Below, in pieces: positions 54,129 to 64,000 of a DNA stretch of 64,000 bases. The stretch covers positions 40,999,222 to 41,063,221 of the forward strand of contig OX104117.1 in assembly GCA_944474755.1 (NCBI GenBank), in the 5' to 3' direction. The stretch is from Limnoperna fortunei. Lineage: Eukaryota > Mollusca > Bivalvia > Mytilida > Modiolidae. Each line of letters starts with the position of its first letter. Within the stretch, counting starts at the first letter, position 1. The notes beneath the pieces are model-generated. The model searched no databases and was not told the DNA's origin. It saw only the letters and a list, made by a program, of their open reading frames with translations. The translations under genes and the position numbers were made by a program.

Positions 54129-54716
54129 TCCTATTACTTTTAATAGAATTATATGATTAATATGGATATATGATCTTGGTCAATGTTTACAAAAATGAAC
54201 ATTTCTTTGATTTCCATTGTAAACAATATTTGTTTTTTTTCTCAGTTTTGTCAAAAAATGGAACAAGTGTCAGTTAATATTTGTGCAGTAAATCAATTTT
54301 TTTTTAAATGTAGACATAATTTTTTTTAATGAAATAATTGTCTTCGCATGCATTTGACAGTGTTATAGGAACTTTGTAATGTACCAGTAAGTACCCCCTC
54401 TTATTTACAATCTCTTCTTGATTTTTATGTAATTTATAAAATCACAACTAATTTAAATGTCTTATCTTAACATTTTCCTATTTCCTATTCCAGACAAATC
54501 CTAGTCTTATTTGATTTTAGGTATAAAGATTTAAAATTAAAAATGAAATACTATTAATTAAGGGGAATTAATAGATTAAGGGAAATGTATGATGAATCAC
54601 ATATGTAGTGATTGAAGAGCACTAGAAGCCATTAGAAGCTTTGTTGTTTATTGCGTTATCAAGAATTTGGTATCTGTAATTAAATTAATGTTGTTAAAAT
54701 GTTAACAACACTTTTT

Positions 54717-56866
54717 TAGCTAAGGTCCATGTAAGCCTTTGCCATCACTTGGGGTCTGCCTTCTGTTGTAAACTTTTTCAAAAATCTTCTCCTCTGAAAC
54801 CACTTGGCCACAATCATCCATAGGGCTCCTAGTTTCAAATTTGTATCCAGGGTGTTGATCAAAGGCCATAGGTGGTCGCTTTTACTAAAAATAGAACATG
54901 GGTGTCAACTCACGTTTTTTCTCAATATCTCAGAAAACCATTACTTCAAATATCAAGGTCTACAATAGTTGCTATTAGTGTGAAGTTGTGTTATGGCTTC
55001 CTGTAGGAGTAATTGCCCTTTAATGACAATTTTTGACAAAATTTTCTGTATTTACAATATAACTTAAAAACTATAAGAGCTAGAGTGAAACTGTAAATAG
55101 CAAAAATAGTCAGCAATACAAGCCTTTCAATTCACTTTATTGGTCTAAAATTGTCAGATGACTCCTTATATGAGTTATTGCCCCTAAATGGCAATTTTTC
55201 ATGAAATTTTCCATTTTTGTCCTGTAATTTAAAAACTATAACAGCTGGAATGAAACTGTAAATGGCACAAAGGATCAGCAATACAAGCTTTTAAATTCTT
55301 TTTTTATAGGTATGAGATTGTCAGATGACTACTTTTAAGAGTTATTGTCCTTAAATGACGATTTTTTTATGAATTTTAAAAAATTTTGTCCTGTAACATA
55401 GAAACTATAACAGCTAGAGTGAAAATGTAAATAGCAAAAATGATCAGCAATAACAGTTATACAATTCACTTAATTGGTCTGAAATTGTCAGATGATGCCT
55501 TATAGGAGTTATTTCCCTTGAAATGACAATTTTTATTAAATTTCCATTTTTTGACCTGTAAATTTAAAAAAATATAACAGCATAGTAAAACTGTAAATAG
55601 CAAAAATGATCAGCAGTACAAGTCCTACAATTCAATGTATTGGTCTGAAATTGTCAGATGACTCCATATATGAGTTATTGCCCTTAAATGATGATTGTTT
55701 ATGAAATTGTCCATTTTTGTCCTGTAACTTTTTACCAGTTTTCCTACCGCAGGTTGGGGGTTCTCTCCTGGTACTCTGGCTTCCTCCCCCAATAAAAACT
55801 GGACGCCATGATATAGCTGAAAAATTGCTGAAAGTGGCGTTAAAACACCATTCAAACAAACAAAAAACTGTAACTTTAAAATTATACAGCTAGAGTGAAA
55901 CTGTAAATGGCAAAAATGATCAGCAATACAAGCTCTACAATTCTGTTTTTATAGGTCTGAAATTGTCAGATGACTCCTTTTAGGAGTTACATGTATTGCC
56001 CTTAGATGACAATTTGTTTATGAATTTTTTTATTTTGTCCTGTAACCTACAATCTATAGCAGCTAGAGTGAAAATGTACATAGCAAAAATAGCAATAATA
56101 GTTCTACAATTCACTTAATTTGTCTGAAATTGTCAGATGACTCCTTACAGGAGTTGTTCCCCTTGAAGTGACAATTTTTTAATGAAATTTCTGTTTTTTG
56201 ACCCATTTATTAAAAACTATAACAGCTAGAGTAAAACTATAAATTGCAAAAATGATCTGCAATACAAGTTCTAGAATTCACTTTATTAGTCTGAAATTAT
56301 CAGAAGACTCCTCATAGGAGTTATTGCCCTTTTCTCAAAGTTTTTGTGGAATTTGTAGTTTTTGTCGTATAACTTAAATGCCATAACAGCTAGATTGAAA
56401 CTGTAAATTACATAAATGATCAGTAAAGCAAGGCCTAAATATCATTTTTTAGCCCAAAATTACTAGAAACAGAAGGAGTTATTGCCCTTTAATTAGGAAT
56501 TAGGACATATAATAAGTTGTTCTGTTAAAATATTAGTCTATATCAACTAGAGTAAAACTGTAAATTACTAAATTACGCCAATTATTTTTTTAGAAATTGT
56601 CTGATAGAACATTATAGGAGTTACTGTATGTAGTTAACTAAAATTTATGAAGAAATGTCTAGTTTTTGCCCAGTAACTTAAAAGCTATAACAACTAGACT
56701 GAAACTAGTTGGTTGGGGGGAGTTTTTTACGTCCTACACCGACAACTTAATGCCCTTAGTCTGACGATACTGAAACTATAAATTGATAAAAAATTAAATA
56801 TAGTTGCAATATTTTGGTCATTTGTGTTCCAGGTGAGCCATTATAGGCTCCTGGGAGCCTCTAGTT
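54717..56866 (-). repeat. Family-A dispersed element (165-bp repeat subfamily), reverse copy
   Basis: Starts TAGCTAAGGTCCATGTAAGC and ends AGGCTCCTGGGAGCCTCTAG. It is the reverse-complement counterpart of the copy at 1664-3346, with diverged tandem units of about 165 bp (TCTGAAATTGTCAGATGACT per unit). A 5'-truncated SINE is nested at 55732-55867. Confidence 0.8.
55732..55867 (+). mobile_element. Headless SINE copy with 10-bp target duplication
   Basis: A 136-bp SINE body starting at the ACCAGTTTTCCTACCGCAGG point and ending ATTCAAACAAACAAA. It is flanked by CTGTAACTTT at 55722-55731 and 55868-55877. It lacks the tRNA-like head. Confidence 0.87.
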
Positions 56867-57588
56867 TCAGATGAGATTTTACTGATAGTATGTATTTTTT
56901 TTGTCTAAAGTTAGATTATTTTTGTATGGTACAAGTGCTTTAATGTGCAGACATTTGTTATTTTTCTCCAGTTTAAAATATTGGTTGTTTTTTTGGTGCA
57001 ATGTGTTGCTAATATAAATGTTCTGTTGCTCAAGTTCTGTGTTATTTAAGAATAAAATGTCTCTGTTGAACAGTTATTTCTTTTTTTGTATAGAAGTTTA
57101 AAAGCAGTATAAAAACTTACAGTTGATGAGATTTCTACATTAACGTGTTAAAAACTGAAAACTTATATATGCTAATTTTTGGTGTATATGCTTTCCAAAG
57201 AAAAAGATAGGAGGGTCCTGGCAGATATCTCACTGTGGATGTATTTTCGCCAAAGTTTAAAAACTACACTGTGTCTGTCTGGTCGTATTTCGCTTGTATC
57301 GCTTTAAATTCCATTCAGTCACCATCTTTATCACCCTTGGAATGTCGTCTGTCTCTTTGAATAATTCTGTGATTAGGTTAAATAGGACTGGTCCCGGTGT
57401 TGAGGTTGTTGTGTGCAAACCCTCATCTTATTTGTTTGCTCTGGTGATGCATATAAATACTTACCAGGACATAGATTGTGCTGTTGTGCATTTTTTAGTG
57501 TAATGATTGCTCGACCACTGAGTAATTTATATTATATTATATATATTATATTTCTTATTATCAGACATTAGTTTATATTAACTGAGGA

Positions 57589-57627
57589 CAGGGACAGTCT
57601 ATACTAAGTTAGTATAGACTGTCCCTG
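57589..57627. mobile_element. 39-bp perfect palindrome with 7-bp target duplication
   Basis: CAGGGACAGTCTATACTAA, a central G, then the exact reverse complement. CTGAGGA flanks both sides (57582-57588, 57628-57634). It behaves like a complete tiny insertion made only of two terminal inverted repeats. Confidence 0.82.
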
Positions 57628-57985
57628 CTGAGGACAAAAAGGAATTATGTTTCTAAACAATAAATATTTAGATCTTTATTATCTTTTAAAACGGCATCTT
57701 GAAGATAGTTACAACAACAAAAACTGCAACGGCAAGGTATCCTACGCAAGTATCAATTGGTGGAGTATCTTGGCTAATTTTCAGGACTACTAGCGCAGGG
57801 CAACTCAAAAACTTCTAACGAAATACATTTAAAAAAAATAGGCCGGCGAAATAACGGTATTAACAGACACAAGCTACGTCGTAGCTAAAAGTAATTGACA
57901 AACAGCGATGCGACAGGTTCAAGATATAGCATCGACAGACTGTAAACATGGTCACGTAATATCATGAATCCGTTGTAGTTATACA

Positions 57986-58027
57986 CAGGGACAGTCTATA
58001 CTAACTATATAGTATAGCCTGTCCCTG
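57986..58027. mobile_element. 42-bp palindrome, second copy, with near 7-bp target duplication
   Basis: CAGGGACAGTCTATACTA, a six-base centre ACTATA, then the reverse complement with one mismatch. The flanks are TTATACA and TTATACC. Confidence 0.78.
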
Positions 58028-58404
58028 TTATACCTAAGTACCGTAGTTCTGTTTACCAACAAACATCTTAAAGACCTTTTTTCAACCAAGACAGACACTG
58101 TTTTAGGTGTGGACAACACGGTTATGCTATGTAAAATGCATAAAACAAGTGTCGTGTGGATTTCATTGCATACAGTCAGATCTGGTGAGCACCCTGTTAT
58201 TTTAGATAAACCAGATAAAACGAGAAATATGTGTGGCTTTTAATATCTACCAAAATTTTCCTACATAAATCTGTTGGATCAGGAAAGATAACTCGTGTAC
58301 ACCAGTTTATACAGCAAAAAGATTCTAATCCCTCTTGCTCTGTGGATTTACAGCATACAGTGACGTTATTTAATTTGATTACTTAATCTTCTCACTATAC
58401 CATT

Positions 58405-59190
58405 GAAAAAAAACCGGTTCATTCCCACTTGATCTCCCATTTGGTCTATTTCCATTTTGTCTACTCTAAAAAAATTAAAGTGTTCCATTTCGTCTACTCT
58501 TTGAATTTTATACGAGAAACTAAGTTCAATTCCAAAATTTGCAGCTGTTAAAGGTTGTTATTTCCACTTTGCTCAGTGTTATTACCGTTGGATTCAGACT
58601 CATGGAATAGCCATTGACTACTGGGAAAACGCCTCAAACGTCAGCACTTTCGTCAGCAATTGTGTCGCTATAGCCTTCCTTCCATCTGTTTATGTAATAC
58701 TAGCTTTTCTTCAGTTCGTGGTGCTCAAGATCACACCGTGCCATCCATTCAGCAGTTTGAAACTTACTTTCAGGACACATAGTTAAGAGACTTGCCAATT
58801 GCTATGTGGAACCACTGTGAAAAAAACACCCGTGCGTACTTACAACGGACTTGAAGGATGGCACAACAATATCTATAGCAATTAAATTGCTATTGCAATA
58901 CAAACATTCATGAAATAAATTTTCAATCATAACAAAAATTTATTGCAAAATAAATATATTTAAAAAAAACACAACTATATTGAAACCTAAAAAAATAATT
59001 TAACACCAATACACAAACTCTAATTCATACACCATAATTTTATTTAACAACCAAGTTGCACTAAGTTATGACGAAATGGAAATTATTGCTATTAAATTTC
59101 AAGAGTAGACAAAATGGGAGCAGAACAAATGGTCGTAGGCAAATAGTAGACTAAACGGGAGTAGACCCAAATGGGAAGTTACCGAAAAAA
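58405..59190. mobile_element. About 0.78-kb element with repeated CCCATTTTGTCTACTC motifs at inverted ends
   Basis: The left end carries CTCCCATTTGGTCTATTTCC and ATTTTGTCTACTC; the right end carries the complement (GAGTAGACAAAATGGGAGCA ... GAGTAGACCCAAATGGGAAG). Several copies of the motif sit in each arm. The interior has no recognisable protein. Confidence 0.6.
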
Positions 59191-59703
59191 CAAAATTGAC
59201 AAATTTAAATGATAAAGCTTTCAAATATAATACGAAGAACATTTTTCAAGCGGATTCCTATAAATGACATTTTACTCGTTCCGGTAAGAAGTGCCACCCA
59301 TATTTGTGGTTTTTCGCAAGATAAATCAAGAAAACCTTGACCAAAATTGGAGATCTATTTGAGAAAAACTAAACACAGATCAAGATCAAATTTTGATCTA
59401 TTTCGCTTTTATCGTTCCGGTACCTTATGACGAGGAATTAGCATGATAATTTTCCCAAATCATCTAAATTCTAGAACTGTTTTGGGAGACTAGAAGCAGA
59501 TCACATTTTCTATATATTCCACAATCACTGACTCTTATAACGTGGAAAATAGAAAAAAATTGTGGCTCCTATCAGGCAAATTATTGGAAATTTGGGATTT
59601 GTTGTTGGGGACACATGTCGCATTTGATTTGACGCGAAATCACTTTTCGGAGATACGGACGCATCTGCATGACAATTAGAGAAACCACCGACCGCATCAT
59701 ATG

Positions 59704-59967
59704 TTTGTTTTGTTTGAATGGCGTTTTAACGCCACTTTCAGCAATTTTTCAGCTATTTCATGGCGTCCAGTTTTTAATGGGGGAGGAAGCCGGAGTACCC
59801 GGAGAGAACCCCCGACCTGCGGTAGGAAAACTGGCAATCCTTGTCAATTAAGATTGGAGTCGAGTACACCCTGCCTGCAGTGAGAATCGAACCCGCAATC
59901 TCAGTGTTGACAGACCACGTGATCAATAGTAAACGAACTACCTTGACCACTCGGCCACCGAGGCCCC
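59704..59967 (-). mobile_element. Full-length tRNA-derived SINE with 12-bp target duplication
   Basis: In the sense orientation the 264-bp element starts GGGGGCCTCGGTGGCCGAGT (A box TGGCCGAGTGG), has the B box GGTTCGATTCTC, a conserved body (AACTGGACGCCATGAAATAG, TTGCTGAAAGTGGCGTTAAA) and a CAAACAAAACAAAC tail. CCGCATCATATG flanks it at 59692-59703 and 59968-59979. The conserved 3' domain resembles those shared among mollusc SINE superfamilies; that is inference. Confidence 0.92.
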
Positions 59968-60763
59968 CCGCATCATATGAAATTAGATTATATTGTTGCG
60001 GACCACAAACACAGTCAGTCAAAAATTTACTAAATTGTCGTATTGACACATTCTTCTTTTATTTAACGATGTGTATATCTTTCTTGAATTACTAAGAAAC
60101 TGTTGGTATATTATATGTCAACCACCAAAAGAAGATTATATCCGAGCTAATAATAAGCTTTGTGACAGTAATTATAATCGGTCATGTGTCCATAATCTGC
60201 AGCTATAAATAACGTCACCAAGCAATCTGTTGTGCGTGCACGTACGAGTACATGTACATGTATTAACCGATTTATAAACGATAAAAGTCTTATGATTCGT
60301 GAATAGAATATAGATTTCCAGAGTAATACAAGTTTTTTTTTCTCGCTAAGCTTTTACTACTACAGTATAAAATTGACGTCCGGGGTAATCAAAGTTTGTT
60401 CTCGCTATAAACTGCACGCAAACAAAATAACCATAGAGAAATAACAGTAATATGTTCGTTGTGCGAAGGGGTTACTAAGCCATCATATACAGTCTTATCA
60501 AAGTATTCACGTGTTCTCGATTGCAGTTAGTTAAGTTCAAAAACCCAGTTATTGCCTTTAATCGACTTAATGTAATATCCTAAATATCGAAATTGTTATT
60601 TTTCCAAAGCCCGCGCAGGTGCCTTTCTTGATATAATAATTCATATTTATCGTCAAAAGTATCAAGGATATCTTGAAAACGGAAAAAATATTTTAGAAAA
60701 CCGCTGCCCGTAAATAATTTGAAAGCATTCAAAACTGCTCTAACGATATAATTTACTGAGACA

Positions 60764-60862
60764 TGAATATATACTGATTTTAATACGCGTTGAGCCTTTG
60801 TGCCAACTATTTTAGAATGTGAGCATTAAGGGTCAACGCATGGTAAAATCAGTATATATACG
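60764..60862. repeat. Hairpin element of about 99 bp
   Basis: The left arm ATATATACTGATTTTAATAC then GCGTTGA, and the right arm TCAACGCATGGTAAAATCAG then TATATA, are reverse complements with few mismatches around a loop of about 35 bp. Probably a small MITE. Confidence 0.65.
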
Positions 60863-60934
60863 TGTATCCCGTAAAGTATTTCTTTTCTGATAGGACAAAT
60901 ACAGTTAAACTGAATTATTTCTATTCTTAATAAT

Positions 60935-61490
60935 CTATGAGCCACAAGGGTAATGTGAGCTACCTTGTCACCTTGTCATCGTCGTCGATTAATGAAACTT
61001 CTTCATTTCAGTATTACACTCTGAAACCACCTGGCCAATTAAGACAAAATTTCGTCGCAGTTTTCATTGGATGTGCTTTTACAAAGTTTGTGGTTTTTTC
61101 TGATCGGAAACAATGGCCGCCACCATAGCACTAAGTTTAACACATGACTCTATGGGGAAATGTTTAAAAAAGCTCCTTCACTGAAACCAGTGAACCAATT
61201 AAAATAAAGCTTATCAGCAATACTCGATAAAGTTTATGTGTTTATGCCAATCAGAAATTGTAAAATGGTCGATAGCTTAGTTTAACATAAGACTCTATGA
61301 GGAAACATTTTTAAAAAGCCTTTTCTCTGAAACCGGACAACCAATTGAAACAAAAGTTACCACCAGCATACATTGGATGGTCCTCTATAAAGTTTTAGCT
61401 TTCTTGTGCTATTCTGAAATTCAAAATGAACACTTACGCAGATTTCAGTTTAAAATAGAATCTTAAGGAAATGTCCAGACGCCCTCCTCT
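60935..61490 (-). repeat. Family-A element fragment (tail end), reverse copy
   Basis: Starts GAGCCACAAGGGTAATGTGA and contains TGAAACCACCTGGCCAATTA, GGCCGCCACCATAGCACTAA and ACTCTATGGGGAAA blocks like those of 44772-46556. The head is missing. Confidence 0.6.
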
Positions 61491-62009
61491 CAAAATAGGT
61501 AAAGCTGAATGAAGCCATACTGCATGTGTAAGTTTATTGGGTAGTCCGAGCACGAGGAAAGTTCATTCGCTTGAAGATTCAGAGAGATGTTATTCTGTGA
61601 CAAGTGATGAAATTACAATTAATAGTTAATAATGAGTATCATCGATAATGTGCATTTGCAAATGGAATTAGATTCACTGTTATTTCATATGTGGATAATG
61701 TGAAATATTTCCCGGAAAAAAATCATTAAACTCAAGTGTTATCTTGATAACGTCTGGAGAAGAAATCGTGACGAATGGTATTACAAGTGTAAATACAAGA
61801 ATAAAGGAGAGAATTGAATTTATTTGGTATTCGGAAAGGAAGTCCGCCGTTGCCTGTTCTTGAAAGACTCTGATACTTTCTGGTAGACTGGAAGGAAATA
61901 AATCTCCAAAAATCAGTGAAAGAAGGGTATGCACAAATTCAAAATTAGTGCATACTAGCAACGGAATAAAAGGAAGGACAATCATACCTTACAAAAGCTG
62001 CTGTTGCAC
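61491..62009. other. Region upstream of the Gypsy RT, no recognised coding
   Basis: Could hold decayed gag or protease sequence of the Gypsy element, by position. A 101-codon open frame on the opposite strand (61680-61985) has no similarity I recognise. Confidence 0.35.
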
Positions 62010-64000
62010 TAAAAAAGATGTTTTTAAAGATGGTATCGGATTATTAAGCGAAGCGATAGCGACTCTTACATTAAAACCACCAGCCGTGCAAAAATTTGTT
62101 TAATGCATACTAATTCCATACGATATGCGGTAAAAACGTTGAGGTCGAACTCGACAGTTTGGAAAAAGATGCTATTATTTCAAAAGATGAATCAAATGAT
62201 TGGTCATCCGCTATTGTACCGATTTTGAAAGCAAATATGGATCGGTTCGTATTTGTGGAGATTGCAGAATAGCTGTAAACCCTGTTTTACAAGTAGATCT
62301 ATATTACTTACCTACCCCGTATTGATGATGTTTTTCGCTACTTTGTCAGGTAGAGAAAAGTTCACAAAGCTGTACTGGCTTAGCCCAAGCATATTTACAA
62401 ATACATTTGGATGAAAGCTACAAGAAAATACTGACAATCAATACCCACAAGTGTTTGTATCGATACAACCGACTACCATTCATAATCGTTTCTGCACCCC
62501 CAATTTGGTGATAGATCAAACATTACAAGGATTCCCTGGAGTACAGTGTGTTTTGTTTGTTTGATGGTGTTTAACGCCACTTTCATCAATTTTTCAGCTA
62601 TATCATGATGTCCAGTTTTTATTGAGGGAGGAAGCTGGAGTACCTGAAGAAAACCCCCGACCTGCGGTAGGAAACCTGGCAATCCTTGTCAATTAAGATT
62701 GGAGTCGAGTACACCCTGCCTGCAGTGAGAATTGAACCCGCAATCTCAGTGTTGACAGACCACGTGATCAATAGTAGACCACTCGGCCACCGAGGCCCCG
62801 GAGTACAGTGTGTACTGGATGACATGATAATAACAGGGAAGAATGATGTGCAGCACTGTAAACACGTAGACATTGTACAGTTAAAATTACGAGAATGGAC
62901 TTCGTGTAAATATTGACAAATGTAACTTACTGAAAGACAGTGTAGTTTACCGTGTGCATCGCATGACTTGTGAAAAAATGATAAAGTTGAAACTATCGTA
63001 AATACAGCAGCTATAATAAAGGACCAGACGAACTATAAGAGAAACGTCGTAAATGGGTGAGGACTCGACATTGTGAGCTTTCCGCCGTTGACCGCCTATT
63101 TTTCATCCGAATAAAAGTGTTACAATTACAACCCCTGTCAGACTACAAAGGTATACATTATAACTATAAGATCGAATACAGAAACACAAAGAATCATTTG
63201 AATGCCGATTTATTGTCAAGATTGCCAATGTTAGTACATGAAAACAAAGCCTCGCTTGATGCTGTTAAAGGTTTACCGATTTTTTTAATTGAACTTACCA
63301 GTAACGAGTGAAATCATTCGGAGAGAGACGTGCCGTGACAAAATTATGTCAAAGGTTTTCGAGAATGTGACACATGGCTGGGAAGGTATGCCATGATGAT
63401 ATGTTAAAACCGTATTATAGCGTAGGCATGAGTTAACGTAAACGCAGGGATCTTTTCTTTTGGGTTTGTGCAAATTCTACAGATATTGCATGAAAGTCAC
63501 CTAGGTGTAGTAAAAATGAAGGCTTTAGCACGCAGCCGTCTTGTGGGCTGGGATATATTCAGATATCGATTAAACGATAAAACAATGTGTTGATTGACAG
63601 AAGAATCAAATTTTGCCAGCAAACGCGCCGTTACATTCGTGTGAATGACCCTCATCGACGTGGGAGAGAGTACACATAGATTTTGGCAGAACCATTTTTG
63701 GACCGTATGCTCTTAGTACTTGTCGATGCACATTCAAAATTGTGGGAATGAAGTCTGCTACATAAAAGAAAACTTTTGAAGTTTTAAAATCTATATTTTC
63801 ACGCAATGGGATTCCAGTTCTAGTGTGTGTCGGACAACCGTAGCCAGTTTACTTCAGACGATTTCACAACGTTCATAAAACAAAATAGTATAAAACATTT
63901 CAGATATGCACCGTACCATCCAGCGACAATGGACTAGAGGAACGATTTGTTCAAACATTAAAATACTGTATGACATCAATGAAGAATGATAGTCGCGATA
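62010..64000 (+). pseudogene. Ty3/Gypsy retrotransposon pol remnant (RT, RNase H, integrase), runs off the right edge
   Basis: Frameshifted fragments in the expected pol order. Near 62020-62085 is a KDVFKDGIGLLSEA stretch like the segment before reverse transcriptase. At 62140-62260 is VELDSLEKDAIISKDES followed by GSVRICGDCRIAVNPV in another frame. At 62390-62550 are AYLQIHLDESYKKILTINTH and YRYNRLPF, and at 62800-62900 VLDDMIITGKND. An RNase H-end motif EYRNTKNHLNADLLSRLPM lies at about 63177-63233. Integrase parts at 63490-63980 include ESHLGVVKMKALARS, RVHIDFGRTIFG and ERFVQTLKYCMTSMKND. Stops and frameshifts mean it is inactive. A SINE splits the RT. Confidence 0.82.
62551..62799 (-). 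mobile_element. Full-length SINE inserted in the Gypsy RT, 13-bp target duplication
   Basis: A 249-bp copy of the SINE at 59704-59967 in the same orientation. GGAGTACAGTGTG flanks both sides (62538-62550, 62800-62812), and without it the RT reading LQGFPGVQCVLDDMIITG is continuous. Confidence 0.94.

Larger units (their letters stand above)
54129..57075 (+). other. Probable TMEM104 3' UTR, interrupted by a large repeat
   Basis: Non-coding DNA after the TMEM104 stop. A consensus AATAAA at 57051-57056 followed by a T-rich stretch is a candidate poly(A) signal. If used, the 3' UTR would be about 2.9 kb and would contain a reverse-oriented family-A repeat with a nested SINE. An upstream poly(A) site before the repeat is equally possible. 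Confidence 0.35.

Noticed and set aside
59900..59967. tRNA gene from A-box and B-box matches
   Set aside because: The boxes belong to the SINE head; flanking target duplications and the SINE body show it is a retroposon, not a functional tRNA gene.
61680..61985. 101-codon minus-strand frame with hydrophobic segments
   Set aside because: No recognisable family and opposite in strand to the Gypsy pol region; probably chance within decayed retroelement sequence.
62010..64000. Endogenous retrovirus
   Set aside because: Domain order and motifs fit a Ty3/Gypsy retrotransposon; no envelope gene or LTR is visible within the window, and the copy is broken.

Overview
The window looks like AT-rich, intron-rich nuclear DNA from a bivalve mollusc, probably mytilid-like. 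The reasons are conserved metazoan genes with small exons and long repeat-filled introns, many tRNA-derived SINEs ending in CAAACAAAC or CAATCAATC, ACATGTACATGTA-type tracts and large numbers of short inverted-repeat elements. The species assignment is inference; gene identities were read from the translated exons.

Two real protein-coding genes lie head to head. On the minus strand (1298-27642) is a complete collagen prolyl 4-hydroxylase alpha subunit (P4HA): 13 coding exons per transcript and 537 codons, with signal peptide, N-terminal dimerisation region, peptide-substrate-binding (PSB) domain and a catalytic domain with all iron and 2-oxoglutarate ligands. The first half of its PSB domain is encoded by two alternative homologous exons of identical length (161 bp) and phase (17564-17724 and 16721-16881). 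The reading frame tolerates exactly one of the two, so this looks like a mutually exclusive exon pair that swaps substrate-groove residues. On the plus strand (37066-54128) is a complete TMEM104 orthologue, an amino-acid-transporter-like membrane protein of 10 exons and 483 codons. Its exon 5 donor site is the first unit of a 19-copy, 33-bp tandem array of GTAAGT donors, and its exon 2 acceptor region is present in three tandem copies.

The 9.4 kb between the two start codons holds a LINE remnant on the minus strand (28345-29290), a 31-bp minisatellite (30289-31918), a second LINE remnant (32072-33420) and a third LINE fragment carrying an exact 663-bp tandem duplication (33960-35540). The right-hand 10 kb (about 54.7-64 kb) holds repeat-derived DNA, SINEs, tiny palindromic elements and a decayed Ty3/Gypsy pol gene that runs off the right edge and is split by a SINE.

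The introns are a dense transposon record. There are large 'GCTCACCTG...CAGGTGAGC' elements with internal repeats, CAGGG...CCCTG elements with 5-bp target duplications, CATCCTCACAAGTCA palindromic MITEs with 9-bp target duplications, and several minisatellites. No bacterial genes, CRISPR arrays, rRNA genes or genuine tRNA genes were seen.
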